A DNA stretch of 64,000 nucleotides from Gigaspora rosea. Its lineage: Eukaryota > Glomeromycota > Glomeromycetes > Diversisporales > Gigasporaceae. Both the position numbers and the translations under genes were made by a program. The stretch covers positions 31,218 to 95,217 of the forward strand of contig QKWP01001988.1 of the NCBI GenBank assembly GCA_003550325.1, read 5' to 3'. Of the stretch, positions 11,949 through 23,038 are shown piece after piece (the first letter of the stretch is position 1; the number at the start of each line of letters is the position of its first letter). Under the pieces are notes generated by a model. It made no database searches, had not been told where the DNA came from, and saw nothing but the letters and a program-made list of their open reading frames with translations.

Positions 11949-12542
11949 ATTTTGTGTAACTGTTTATTGAAAAAAGGCCCAAAAAATCAAATCAGCTGAT
12001 ATGATTATATGCTTGGCAAAATCATATAACTTATAATTATTAATTTTTTATTTCAATTGCAATTTTAGAAATAATTGTTAGCATTCATATAATTACAATC
12101 ACTATAAAAAAATGCTATTAGAGGTTACATAATTTTGCAAAGTGCAAGATTTGAACAAGACATGTAGCTTTACATAAGAACTATTTTATATACAAAAATA
12201 AAATCTTGTACTTTTTAATTTTTGACTTTCTACTAGCCAATCAAATTACATATTTTATATTTGTGTATTATTTTAGCCCTTTCTTTCATAGTATTTGTTA
12301 TTAATGTTATGTTAAATAAAGAATCAATTTGGTGTGGCTTTAGAGCTATTAGTGTTAAAAGCAGTCTATGCTCCTGGATATTTAAACAGAACTTTTTGGA
12401 TTTTGTATTGAAAAATTTCTTGACTTTGCTCATAATTTGAGTTTGTTCATTTTTCTATATCAGTAAGTACCAATTTGACCCATGTTATTTATAATCTATT
12501 TAAATTTAGAACAAATCATATATCAATATTTATAAGCAAATT

Positions 12543-13651
12543 CATTACACAACACAACTCTTTCCAACAATTCTTCGTACCAAAATTTTCAAGAACTCCG
12601 ACCTATGAAAACTATACAGTTAACATATTCAACATGCAACAAAACTTTACTAGTAGCAGCTGGGACTCAAGGCTAATCATCGTATGCTTGGTTGTAGCTA
12701 AAATAGAGTTGAAAAAGATTCGAACTCTTATGAGAGAGGCCTCCGAGCAGAAGTCTCTAGTACTACCAAGCGAAGAAGTAGTAGGCATAATAACCTGGAG
12801 CTTTGTCAAGTTTTATGGACGTGAAAACAGAAGTAAATACTTGGTTAGATATCTTATTCTGTATAGTTAACTCTTTCAAAAGTCCTTTCAGTTTTGGTAC
12901 TTTTCCTTGGTGCCCCTTCGGCATTTCAAAATTTCAACAAAAGTGGGCGATTTGGTTTACCCCCTCCAAAAGATCAATATTGATTACTCTTCCATTTTGG
13001 GAATGCAGCTTCCGAATTGGATCAAGTCACAAGTAAAATTCAGGACATGGATAAGTTGGAGATAAACACAAATTGAAAATTCCTTCTAGAATATTCTTTT
13101 AGCCAGAGTTTTTCTTTTCCTTTTTTTGCCCTCGGCAGCTATTTTTTATATTTTTTTGCTGTAAATATAGTACTTAGTATTTTTACTGGCATAATACTAT
13201 ATAATTTTTATACTTGAATCCAGGCAAAATTGGTGCTGTCATACAGTCTAATTTTTGTCTTTTTCTTCATTCTTTTCTTTTTTTATTTATTTTGTTTATT
13301 TTGGTATTCGTTTAGGTAGTTTAGTTTATCCCTCATTTACTTTTCCCTTTTTTTTCTAAATATTTGTTTTTTTTTACTAGTATTCTTTTCTTGAGAAGCT
13401 TGGAGAAGAAGGTTTTAAAGTTAGGCTGTTTGACAATGCCCTTGAGTTTTATTTCAAACTCCTAGTTTGTTTTAGCATTTTGCTATGGCACTAGTGCGGC
13501 AGATTGCATATTGTATTCTTGAAATCAAAGGATCAGTATGACGTAGGGTTTAGCAAATTAGAGATTAACATTGTTAATAACACTGTAATTCCTGAAATTT
13601 ACAAGTATTCTAATAAAGATCGTCTGTGAGACTGCCTAAGAGTAAAAAAAA
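12543..13651 (+). mobile_element. Target-primed retrotransposed insertion with A-tail and 18-bp TSD
   Basis: The interval is flanked by perfect copies of AATATTTATAAGCAAATT (12525-12542 and 13652-13669). The right end carries a run of about nine A directly before the second copy, preceded by AATAAAGATCG at about 13613. This is the hallmark of LINE-type target-primed reverse transcription. The inserted DNA is more balanced in base composition than its surroundings. Its left half has worn protein-like frames (12543-12870, and around 12880-13080 with FGNAASELDQVTSKIQDMDK); the right half (13090-13640) is pyrimidine-rich and non-coding, like a 3' UTR. It is either a 5'-truncated LINE or a retrocopy of a host or other transcript. 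No reverse transcriptase motif is present. Confidence 0.8.
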
Positions 13652-13669
13652 AATATTTATAAGCAAATT

Positions 13670-14182
13670 GCTTTTAGTGGATATTTGCTTATTCGAATTC
13701 TGATCTGTTTGACCTGGATCATAGCTCTAAGTATAGATAAACTTGAGACTTATTAAAGCTAAAAAAATGCTCTTTCAATTTTTGGCATAAGCAATCTTAG
13801 ATTATAGCATACAGACATACTAACTAGAGAGATAACATCATTCCAAATGGGACATTCATAAAGAAATTCAAATATTTGTTTTAATATTTGGCAATTATAT
13901 CTTACTTTTATTTAAAAAGTATAAAAATATATACAAATATTTAGCTACTTTAGATACTATATATTTCAAAACTAAAATATAGCACATCTAGTTACCTATT
14001 GTACCTGTATGTAGTGATAGTAAATGACCTGGTTATTATTATATTATAAAGTACCAAAAAAATTTATTTATGAAAAAAACAATCAATTTGCTTCTATTTG
14101 CAATACCAAAAGAATTCAAAATATTCTTGATAACTCTAATGATTATTCTTATAATGATTTACTTATATTAAAAAAAGCTTTA
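13670..14182. other. Gene-free AT-rich stretch
   Basis: Between the TSD of the retro-insertion and the end of the decayed gene to its right. No feature could be supported. Confidence 0.5.
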
Positions 14183-16879
14183 GTCAGAGACTATGTCTTT
14201 TAGTTGTTCTTTTAATCTTTGAACTTTATCATTCATATCATTTAATTGATTTCTCAGAGTTTTGTTTTCACATTCCAGTTGCTATATCTTAGCTGCTGAT
14301 GTTTCATTCAATATTTCAAAATTAGTGATCTTTAAACTTCCCAAACTTATTTAAACAATATAGCTTCTTTTTTCATCTGCAGTTGGGTTGACTATTATTA
14401 GAAAAATTAATACATCCTAATTATATAAATTTAAACTAATTATAAAATAAATAAAAAGAAACAAACCATTTTACTTGTCTTAATTAAATTGTTAGTTGAT
14501 TTGAAAGCATCAATTATGATTGTATCCTTATCATATTACTCGTTCATTGAGTTTAATATTTTTAAAATTTGGCTATTGCAGTTTGCAATAATATGAAAAA
14601 ACAATAATAAAATTTATAAAAAAATCCATTTTAAAGAAAGCCATCCAAACAAACAATAATGGAATATATCTGGCTCAGGTGAGAACTAGAACTTTTCTCT
14701 CTGTTCACTTCAGCTAAAAATTTATTTCTAACTAAGCAAGTTAAAAATATATTTAATATAACCCTCCTCTTTTCATATAAAAATCATCAAAAAAATTTTT
14801 TTAGCCAATCAAAATATATGATTATTTATTAGTTAAATGTTTATATATTAAATATAGAATCAAATTGAAATAGTCTTACCTTGTCCAGATGTTTTGTTTA
14901 AATGTTTGCTTCTTGTAAAAACTATTGTTGATAAACAAAGCTTAATTGCATTATATGTAATATAAAATAAAGGTACAAATGCTATTTAACTTTGTAGTTG
15001 TAGATCAAAGTTTCCAATACAAATACCAAAATTGTGCAATTTTAAGTACCTTTTCTAGGTAAAATCATACTAAATTTTTAAAGGATTATTGTTTGTTTTA
15101 GGAATATCATTAATAGAAATATTTCTAATTTAATCTATTAATGGATTGCAACTTCTATAGTTGTCCAAAGAAAACAAAGTATTCAAATATCACTCAATAG
15201 TCAATAGTCTGTATAAGCTTGTCAAAAAATTTAATACAAAGCTGTGTAGCAAGCTCAAAAAGCCCATAACCTGAAAAGTCAGTAACATTGCACTGCACAT
15301 TGTTTTGCTTGTATATCATTGTCCTAGAATGTAATGTAACTTTACATGCTACAATAAATTGCTTCATTATATACTAAATTTAATACATTATTTTTTGTAT
15401 AACTGAAGTTTCTAAAACATATTAACAGCTTTGTAAGTATGCTTATCTTTGCTTAGAGCTTTTATGATTCAAAAATTACAACAATTAAAGGAGCTACAAC
15501 CATATCAAATTAATATTGTTTCTAATAGCTTTATTAAAATTTTTTTATCAACGTTTGTTCTGTAATAATTAGTTAATTAAAAATCCAATCAACTTTGGTT
15601 TGGTATTGTTATATGATTAAACTTATGCCAAAAAGAGGATAGTTTTTAGATTATTCCAAATCAACAAGCTCCAAAAATTGGTATTAAAAGTCCATTTATG
15701 CTATTGCATATACAGTATTGCACATAGCATCAAAAATATACCATACTATATTAAAAGGTTGCATCTTTCAAAGCTATATTATCTATAGCTTCAATATTTA
15801 ATATATTTGGATTTAGGTTTATTCTTGACTAAAAATTTGCAGTAAGTATTCTCTTTTTTGGGAGTGACTTAATAATCTTTAATATATGGAAATACCTGAA
15901 TTGTGTGAATAATTTTGCACAAACCTTCTATCATTTTTGGCAATTGACAAAAAGAAAAAAGAATATAGGTAAACAATATTACTATTGAAAAAAACAATAA
16001 TACTATAAACTCTAGATACAAGACCCAGATCTATTTCATTTTACCAATTTTAAAACCTACTACTGTAATTGACCTGTGGGTCCCTTTTATTGGTATAGAT
16101 CTGATAATCAGGGGTTTATGGGTTTCTCAGATCTTTTAATATATAGTCCTATTTGTATACCCAGATCTTTTAATATTCTATTACTATTTGTATACATGGG
16201 TTTTTACGTTTTCAAAAACTTAATCCCATGTTATAGACCCAGGTCCAGTGCATAGAGGTCTGATATCTGGGGTCTTGTATCCAGCAATTAACAGTAAGTA
16301 TTACAGAAGCAAAAAAAGAAAAATTAGTTCAATTTTTTTTCCAACTGTGGAAGAGGCATATTTCTCTCTTTTCTTTTTTTAGCTAATACTTTGCAATTTT
16401 TTCTTTATAGTTAGTTAATCTATAAAAACAGTTAACAAGAGATGATGATATGGCTAGATAGTATTTATTTAAATATTTAAGCTTTCAAGTGTGATTATTT
16501 TTTTTAGATGTTCTTGTAATATAGAAGAAGTAAGCATGCTTCCTAGTGAATCGGATGTAACTGTTTTTAATAATTGTTCTTGTTCTTTGCTAATTTGATT
16601 CTTTTAATAGCAAATGCTGTTTTTATTAAAAAACAACTTGGAACTGTAGATATTGTAAAGGTGTAATAATGGTGTTTTCCATCTGTTATAATATTATTGA
16701 AAAGGTTAATAAGTTTTTTTAATATACTAATTTTTGTAGATTCAGCTTCAGATTCAACTGTCTATTCAATCCACTTGGCTAAAAACTTCAAAGCAAACTT
16801 GGTATCAGTCTTGTGCAGTTGTCATTCTACATGCCTCCTTTTTTTGGTCAAATTTGTAAATGAACTTCATTTTTTATAA
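14183..16879 (-). pseudogene. Large decayed gene, frame kept but full of stops
   Basis: Read on the minus strand, exon-like blocks follow one another. The first starts MKFIYKFDQKKEACRMTTAQ near 16879, then ESTKISILKKLINLFNNII (about 16700) and KEQEQLLKTVTSDSLGSML (about 16560). Then come NPNILNIEAIDNIALKDATF (15815 down), DFSGYGLFELATQLCIKFFD (about 15280) and CNPLID.IRNISINDIPKTN (about 15150). A C-terminal coiled coil follows, LECENKTLRNQLNDMNDKVQ then RLKEQLKDIVSD and stop near 14183. An intron GTTTGT...TAG can be placed at about 14415-14470. Several blocks run 30-80 codons with three or more stops (TAA, TAG, TGA) but little or no frameshift. A TIR element (16012-16284) sits inside. The family was not recognised; whether all blocks belong to one gene is inferred from strand and order. 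Confidence 0.5.
16012..16284. mobile_element. 273-bp TIR element (CTRGATACAAGACCC ends)
   Basis: The left end is CTAGATACAAGACCCAGATC; the reverse complement of the right end is CTGGATACAAGACCCCAGAT. Inside, a tandem pair of CAGATCTTTTAATAT...TTTGTATAC units (about 16128-16195) lies next to further AGATCT/ATCTGATA words. It is inserted within the decayed gene on the minus strand, between coding blocks. Confidence 0.65.
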
Positions 16880-16932
16880 AGTAGCTTGTGCAATGGGTCT
16901 GCATTTTACTATTATTTATTATTTAGTATGAA

Positions 16933-17305
16933 TAGATGTGGGTTTCATGCATGTGCATGATTCCTTAATTGTGTGCATTAATGCGTATTCATGCGCATGT
17001 TTTAGAATAATGCGCATTTTATCCTATCTAAATTTATGTAAGAAAATTAAAGTATATATAATTTAGGCCAGGGAGCATATTGTCGGGCGAAATTAAGAAA
17101 TATGGATGCAAAAGTCACAAAAAAATTCTGAAAAGAAAATGAAATGAACATAAAAGAAGAACAAGTTTAGGGTAAAAATTTGAGCATGTATCTGATATTT
17201 TCCGGAGGGAAAATATAAATTCTAAAAATTAAATTATGCGATATCATGTGCATTTTATATAATGTGCGCATTAATGCGTGTTCATGCGCATGTTTCCCAT
17301 CACTA
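16933..17305. mobile_element. 373-bp hAT-like MITE, TSD AGTATGAA
   Basis: A perfect 8-bp TSD AGTATGAA flanks the element (16925-16932 and 17306-17313). The ends are TAGATGTGGGTTTCATGC and, on the opposite strand, TAGTGATGGGAAACATGC. The subterminal regions are packed with GCGCATTAATGCG and GTGCATGA words on both sides, the usual arrangement of hAT transposase-binding repeats. There is no coding capacity. The longer element at 40998-42762 has the same ends and subterminal words. Confidence 0.9.
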
Positions 17306-17414
17306 AGTATGAATAAAATGAGCTATTAACAATTAATAGATATTTACTATCACATGAACTTTAATTTAATTATTATATTATTCGTCGCAATAAATAAGAT
17401 TTTAAATGGATAAT

Positions 17415-19218
17415 CTATAAGTCCTGAATCCAAGTGAGATTATTAATTTTGCCATATGCTGCTTTTGAAAACCACATAAATGCTTTTTCTTCATCCATCA
17501 TAGTGCCAAATCCATTTTTATAACACTTGCCGAGATTAATTTGCCCTTTAATATTGCCACCTTTAGCGGACTTAATATACCATTTAAGCGCTTTTTCTTT
17601 ATCAATATTGGTGCCTATGCCGTTTTGATAGCAATATCCAAGTTCATTTTGTCCATCAAGACCACCATTTTTAGCAGATTTCAAATACCACTCAAATGCT
17701 TTTTTTCGATCTATGTCAACGCTAACACCATTATGATAGCTAAACCCAACACTTACTTGTCCATATGAATTATCACTTTTAGCAGATTTCAAATAACAGT
17801 CAAATGCTTTTTTAACATCTTTAGGAACACCTGAGTCATTTTGATAACACCATCACAGATCATTATATCCATTAGAATTACCATTTTTTGCTGAACTTAA
17901 ACATAACTGGAATGCTTTCTTTTCATTTTTAACAACACCTTGACCTTCGCAATAGCACCATGCTAAATTAACTTGTCCATCAGAATTACCACCTTCTGCA
18001 GATCTTGAGTACCATTCGATTGCTTTTTTAAAATTCCTGCTAGTGCCAATGCCATGTTAATAACAAAACCCAAGATTATTTTGACTGACAAGGTTACCAC
18101 TTTCTGCCAATTTAGAATGCCATTTAATTGCCATCTTATTATCAATCCCAATGCCTATATGACTTTTGTAATAACGCAAAAAATGATTTTGCGCAACAGC
18201 CGTATTAGCACTGAAAAATGCCTTAGAATATAAATCAAAAGCTTTTTTTTTATCTTTGATAACACCAATACCATTTTCGTAACAATATCCAAGATTTGTT
18301 AATCCATTTAAGTTTCCACTTTCAGCTGATTTCAAATAATATTCAAATGCTAACTTTTCATTTTTATCAATGGCTATACCATATTGATAAAATCGTCCAA
18401 GACAATATTGGCCAAGAGGTGTTCCATTTTCCGCAGATTTCATATACCATTCAAAAGCCTTTTTGCTATTTTTTTTACACTCCATAACCTTCCTCAAAGC
18501 ATTTACCAACAAAATATTGTCCTAATCCATAATTATTTTTAACCGTTTCATTGTACAAAAGAAACGCCCTTTGCATGTCTACTTTAACTCCAATACCAAT
18601 AAAATATAAATAAGCTAGAGAAATTTTTCCTATGTTCCGATTATTTTCGATCAATTCACTAATAAATAAATTTGAATTACTTATTTTTACTTCTTGAATA
18701 ATTGATCTTGTATAAAATTTATTCGCCAATCTATAACTAATCTCTGTACCAATTCCGAATTGATATAAATAACCAATTATACTTGTAAAGTATGATTGAT
18801 TTTGATGATGAATTAATTGATTAAATAGATCTAAAGGATTTGTATTATTATCTTTAAAATATTGTCTCAATGTATTAACTATATATGCTGGTTCGTATTG
18901 AATGTGAAATAATTTAATAAAATAATGAAATAATTTTAATATAAATTCATCATCGTTTGTAAAAGGATTATATAAATCGTAAGATTCTAATGAAATTTTT
19001 GGTGTTTTTAAAGCATGTTAATAAAAAATTGTGCGTTAAAAAATATTTTAGTTTTAGGATTATGTAATAATTGTGGCTTTACCTTTTTTAATATCCATTT
19101 TAGGTTCTGATTTCAATTTTTCTTTTATATTATTGACCTTTTCTTGAACATTAAATGTAAGCTCAGAATCACCTATAAAATCTTTATCCAAATCTTCAAA
19201 AAATTCATTAAGCGCCAT
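17415..19218 (-). pseudogene. Sel1-repeat (SLR) protein gene, broken
   Basis: Start ATG at 19216-19218 (MALNEFFEDLDKDF). Exon 1 ends at 19083; a GT-AG intron covers 18986-19082 (97 bp) and joins in phase to ESYDLYNPFTND. An N-terminal helical region of about 110 residues is followed by about ten Sel1-like repeats of the form A..WY.KSAE.G...GQ..LG.CY.NGIG. Such repeats form superhelical scaffolds and are greatly expanded in arbuscular mycorrhizal fungi, often beside kinases. Lesions: a frameshift in an A-run at about 18478, TAA at 18057-18059 where the repeat pattern predicts Gln (CYQHGIG), and TGA at 17853-17855. The last frame ends NNLTWIQDL at 17415. Repeats after the lesions are still well conserved, so loss looks recent, or the lesions are sequence errors. 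Confidence 0.8.
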
Positions 19219-19267
19219 TTTAAAATTTCCGATAGTAGCAAATTTGAAGCACTTTATATTGTAATTG

Positions 19268-19497
19268 CCGGATCAGCCCGACAAAGAAACAAAGAAGAAA
19301 AAAAGTGAAAAACCGCAAAAATACAAGAAACGAGTGTCAAAACCTACCTTGGGGCATTAACAAAAAATGTCGGGAAGGCAATTTTACTATAACACTATCC
19401 CTAACCCTAACCACAGACTAACCGCCGACTAACCCTTACCCTAACTTTAATTAAAAAGTCAAAATCATATGACTGCACCCTGCTTTAAACGACCCCC
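19268..19497. mobile_element. Truncated copy of the CGGGAAGGCAATTTTAC MITE family
   Basis: It begins GGATCAGCCCGAC and includes AACCTACCTTGGGGCATTAA and ATGTCGGGAAGGCAATTTTA. A telomere-like CCCTAACCCTAACC (19399-19412) and TAACCCTTACCCTAAC follow. It ends in GCTTTAAACGACCCCC, the same right terminus as the copies at 34979-35251 and 53838-54122. The left TIR is missing. It lies 50 bp upstream of the Sel1 gene start, so it occupies that gene's promoter. Confidence 0.75.
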
Positions 19498-19499
19498 AT

Positions 19500-20153
19500 A
19501 TATAGTAAAACATAAGGTAGCTGCGCAACGCAGTCGCGCTAAAACCAGGAACGTAAATAACGACTTTGTAATAACTTTTACTGTATCGCAAAATGACACA
19601 AAGGGTATAATTTCAAATTTTGCCTAGATTATGCTTAATTAAGGAATAATTTTAAATGTCATGAGCGTTATTATGCAACAACACGGTAATCATATGTAGT
19701 AATTGAATTAATTCGGAAAAAAGCAAATAAAATTTTTACATACAGTATGCTGTTACCAAATAAAAGAGCATTATATTTAGATGTAGTAAAAGGTTATGAC
19801 CGGTCATGACTGGTCATAACCGTGACCGATACCAGTCAGAAGCTCCCAATTGACCGGTTAGAATCTAAGCAATAATAAAACCATTACATTTTTAATATTT
19901 GTATATGATTCAGATAATATTCGTGCATGATTTATTCAATTATTGATAACGAGCATATGAGTAAAAAAATCCTAGCTATTGTATCGATTTTGTCATGGGT
20001 TCTCAAATGTGACCGAAAATCGGGCTGGCGAATGCTTTTTCGAACATGCATACAACGTTGAATACTGATTGAACACCACCGATCGAAGAAACATTCGGGC
20101 AATGCAACGATGAGCAGCATCAGAGGGAAGTGCAATTAACCTTAAGGTTTAAG
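19500..20153. other. Gene-free stretch with a GACCGGTC palindrome cluster
   Basis: At about 19798-19860, GACCGGTCATGACTGGTC, GGTCATAACCGTGACCG and GACCGGTT are packed together. This could be the worn end of an inverted-repeat element. No gene was seen in the rest. Confidence 0.4.
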
Positions 20154-20163
20154 TATGACTTCC

Positions 20164-20340
20164 AGGTGGATTTAGTGGTAAAAAAACGATCCTCAGTCCA
20201 GTGATTTCCAATCAAAATGCATCCAAGAAAACCCAGATTATCAATCACATGATCGTTAAATTTTTTATGTGAATGATCTATAGAGCTCTAAATTGCTCGG
20301 AAATTACAGGACCGAGGACGTTTCTGCCACTAATCCACCT
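20164..20340. mobile_element. 177-bp Mutator-like MITE, 10-bp TSD
   Basis: A perfect 10-bp TSD TATGACTTCC flanks the element (20154-20163 and 20341-20350). The ends are AGGTGGATTTAGTGGTAAAA on the left and, on the other strand, AGGTGGATTAGTGGCAGAAA; the inverted repeat extends about 40 bp with mismatches. TSDs of 9-11 bp are typical of Mutator-like elements. There is no coding capacity. Confidence 0.85.
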
Positions 20341-20350
20341 TATGACTTCC

Positions 20351-21140
20351 TATTAACTTCGTATTCAGCAATTATGAGATAATTGTTAATCCCTAAGCAC
20401 TACATACAATCAGAATCAAGATTTTGATTGCGTTCCTGGTAAGGATGTAGATTATTGCACCTTTTTGCATAACGCATATAAAATTAGAGCATCTAATTAG
20501 AAACAAGTTCTTGTATGGGTGGAGTTTAGGTACAAATGCTGATTTTTAGTACTAAATTTGTTTGCCGTAACGTGTTTCTATGCATGAATACAGCAACTGA
20601 GCAGTTAGAAATGTTAAAATATGAAAGCGATTATAATATAAGCAATCATTATACTGTAACGAATATTCCACTTCCGCATTGGTAAAATTCATAAAGTTGT
20701 CACATGCCTTCCATAATTGTATCGCCATAGCCATGTTAATCTTACCTTTCTAGAATTAGTATTCTTAGTGGCTTAATTATATAGACGTTACTCAAGAAGT
20801 GTAAAACGTAGTGTAATGGTGTAAAACGTAGTAGTAGTGTGTAGTCGTAGTTGTTGGAGTGTAAACTTATCTGAGATTTAGAATGTATATAAATGGTTGT
20901 TCCGACCCTTTGTTTATCATCTTGCATCTAATGTATGCTCTCCTTAAATTAAGAAAACATAAATATACATTCTTTTTAAAATAAACGCCTAATAAATTAT
21001 TAGTATCCATGTCTTATCCGACTTTTCTAAAGTAAACCATCAGAGTTAAACTCGGCATGAGAGTACCAAGCTTTCTCATACGATGATCACGATATGCTCA
21101 GTTGGGATTTGCAGCTTCATACCCGGATTTGACTGGATTG
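20351..21140. other. Gene-free stretch
   Basis: Short repeats of GTGTAAAACGTAG occur at about 20799-20845. No frame with protein-like composition or RNA gene could be supported. Confidence 0.45.
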
Positions 21141-21143
21141 CTG

Positions 21144-21791
21144 CCCTATAAAAAAAGTGGTCCGGGGTGTGGTACGGGTTGTGTCTGGAATCCACGGAAT
21201 GGCACGGTCGGAGTGGTACGTATAGAGCTGTTGACGGAATATCACGGTAAAAAGTGGTACGGGAGAGGTGGCACGTTATGACACGTCATACGTAATGGCA
21301 CCTTCATTTCACGGAATGATACGTGTCGAAGGTGGTACGTGTTGGCTCGTTTCACGAAGAGCGAAAGATCAATATACGATTTTTTTTAAAAAAATTGCGA
21401 TATCTCATAATTTCACTAATGAAACAGCTCTGGGTGTCTTAACAAAAAAAATTCCTTGCAAAATTTTGATACATGAGCAGTTGTTAGTTTGTTTATATTG
21501 TATTGATTGTTGATATAAATTTATGTAATCTACTTGTATGTATATTTTTTTTTTATCACACGTTAATTCACGTTAATTACCTGGCCAAATCCCGTGCCAT
21601 TTGGACTAGTAAAGTGTTGCAAAACCCGAGTCATTAACGGTCCATTTGGTACGGGCATACGGTCCACCACGGGCCAAAAATCCGGGCCAATCCAAGCCTC
21701 CTACTTACCAAATACGGGTTTAATCCGTGCCACCAAAACCCGTGCCTTTACTCCCCAACCCGTACCTTTACGGTCCATTTTTCTTATAGGG
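21144..21791. mobile_element. 648-bp CCCTATAA-TIR element, TSD CTG
   Basis: The left end is CCCTATAAAAAAAGTGGTCC; the reverse complement of the right end is CCCTATAAGAAAAATGGACC. CTG is present on both sides (21141-21143 and 21792-21794). The arms are rich in GGTACGGG, CCGTGCC and CACGG words. A 3-bp CWG duplication is compatible with the PIF/Harbinger superfamily, but that assignment is inference. A larger relative with the same ends and TSD lies at 36236-37948. The 81-codon frame inside is not a recognisable protein. Confidence 0.8.
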
Positions 21792-21794
21792 CTG

Positions 21795-22578
21795 CAGGTA
21801 TCCTGGCTTAGCCATATTTGATCAGCTGACATTCGTAGATTATTAGGTGCCCAATCAGATTCCAGATTTTGCTGACGAACGCAAAACTTGAACTAAACCC
21901 TCCACTTCGTACTTCGTACTACGTTCCTGGTATTCGGTTTGTTCTGTACTATACTTTAATCAGATTCCATAATGCGATCAAAATTACGTGATTCTGACAG
22001 AAGATGGTTACAATTTTTGGCAGTGAATTATCACTATCGACTTAAGAGAAATTATGAAATGTGAGCTATCCTTTAACTGAAACTTGAAATGATCACTGTT
22101 TGCAAAATGATGCATTCATCCAATACTATTATATATTTGTTCATAAAGAATATTACCAAAGTGTATATATAAACCAGTTTTTTTTAATTAATTAATAAAG
22201 AGAGATGTCGACTATTGGCCATAACCCTGAAACTAACTAGTCAGATTGTCGAATTTCAGCAATTAAATTAACTGTTAATATATAAAAAAAAAAAAGTACA
22301 ATAGATAAATATAGCTATAAATTTTAGCTACTATCTATTATTATGCAAAAACACCGATAAAAATTCCCAGCTAATCAGATTATCGAATTTCAGCACCATC
22401 TCTGAAATAATTAAATTAATATAAAGAAAAATAAAAGTACGATAAATAAATATAGCTATAAATTCTAGTTACTTTCAAGTAAAATACAAAATAGCTATGA
22501 TAAAAATTTCCATCTTTGGTTTTGTAAAGTTGAAATAGCTAAATATATGGCAAAAGTGGTCACATTGTATATGTAATA
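21795..22578. other. Gene-free AT-rich stretch
   Basis: Two loosely similar blocks (about 22230-22345 and 22360-22480) share AAATATAGCTATAAATT and CGAATTTCAGCA. No gene was seen. Confidence 0.45.
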
Positions 22579-22818
22579 GATATTACACGGGCTGTTGTGA
22601 ATATCATGAGTTAACACGGCGAAGCCGTGGTAACACATGATGTTCACGGCGCACTTGTAATATCTGATATATTTCACGGTTCCTATGCCTGTAACGTTTC
22701 TGATTAAAATTTTTAATGATGATGTCATACCGTGTAAAAATTTTTGATATCTTCACGGTATGACATCATCATAAAAATATCATCAGAAATGTTCACGGGA
22801 GAACATTAGGGACCGTGG
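22579..22818. repeat. Two strong hairpins upstream of the TPR-kinase gene
   Basis: Hairpin 1 (22579-22665) pairs AGATATTACACGGGCTG...AACACGGC with GCCGTGGTAACAC...TTGTAATATCT. Hairpin 2 (22674-22818) has CACGGTTCCTA/TAGGGACCGTG outer arms and an inner arm ATGATGATGTCATACCGTG paired with CACGGTATGACATCATCAT. They end about 220 bp before the ATG at 23039. They are probably worn inverted-repeat elements that now form part of the upstream region; a regulatory role is only a possibility. Confidence 0.7.
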
Positions 22819-23038
22819 AATATAAAGATATAATCAAGTACAGTAAAGATAATCGTGCCAAGATCAAAACATTAAATAAAAAATCAAAATAAAAAATAAT
22901 ATTTATAGTCATGAGGGTGAATTAATTCCCATATAAAGAATTCATTTTTCAAATGTGTGCAAGATTGTACTGTATTTATTTGCATCGCTTATATGGAATG
23001 CATTCTACTTTTAACTTTGTTTCTAGTACGTAATACAT

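Larger units (their letters stand above)
11300..12003 (-). mobile_element. Diverged TIR element with conserved peptide, copy 1
   Basis: The ends are CATATCGGCC on the left and AGCTGATATG on the right, matching the cleaner ends of the homologue at 52421-52919 (CATATCGGCGGATCGGCG). The two copies align along their length: CCAATCATAATTGAG versus CCAATCATGATCGAG, TATCAAAAAAATTTT in both, and a conserved 3' block that encodes a peptide on the minus strand. Copy 1 is about 200 bp longer because another element (11452-11654) is inserted in it. The superfamily is not assigned. Confidence 0.7.

Noticed and set aside
12612..12809. Minus-strand 65-codon frame in the retro-insertion
   Set aside because: It is antisense to the orientation set by the A-tail and overlaps a better plus-strand frame.
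14183..19218. Alternative genetic code (TAA/TAG read as Gln) to explain in-frame stops
   Set aside because: Intact genes in the window end normally at TAA, TAG or TGA, and the broken genes also have frameshifts; point-mutation decay is simpler.
19399..19446. Real telomere or subtelomeric end
   Set aside because: Only two or three CCCTAA units, embedded in a transposon with unique sequence on both sides; interstitial.
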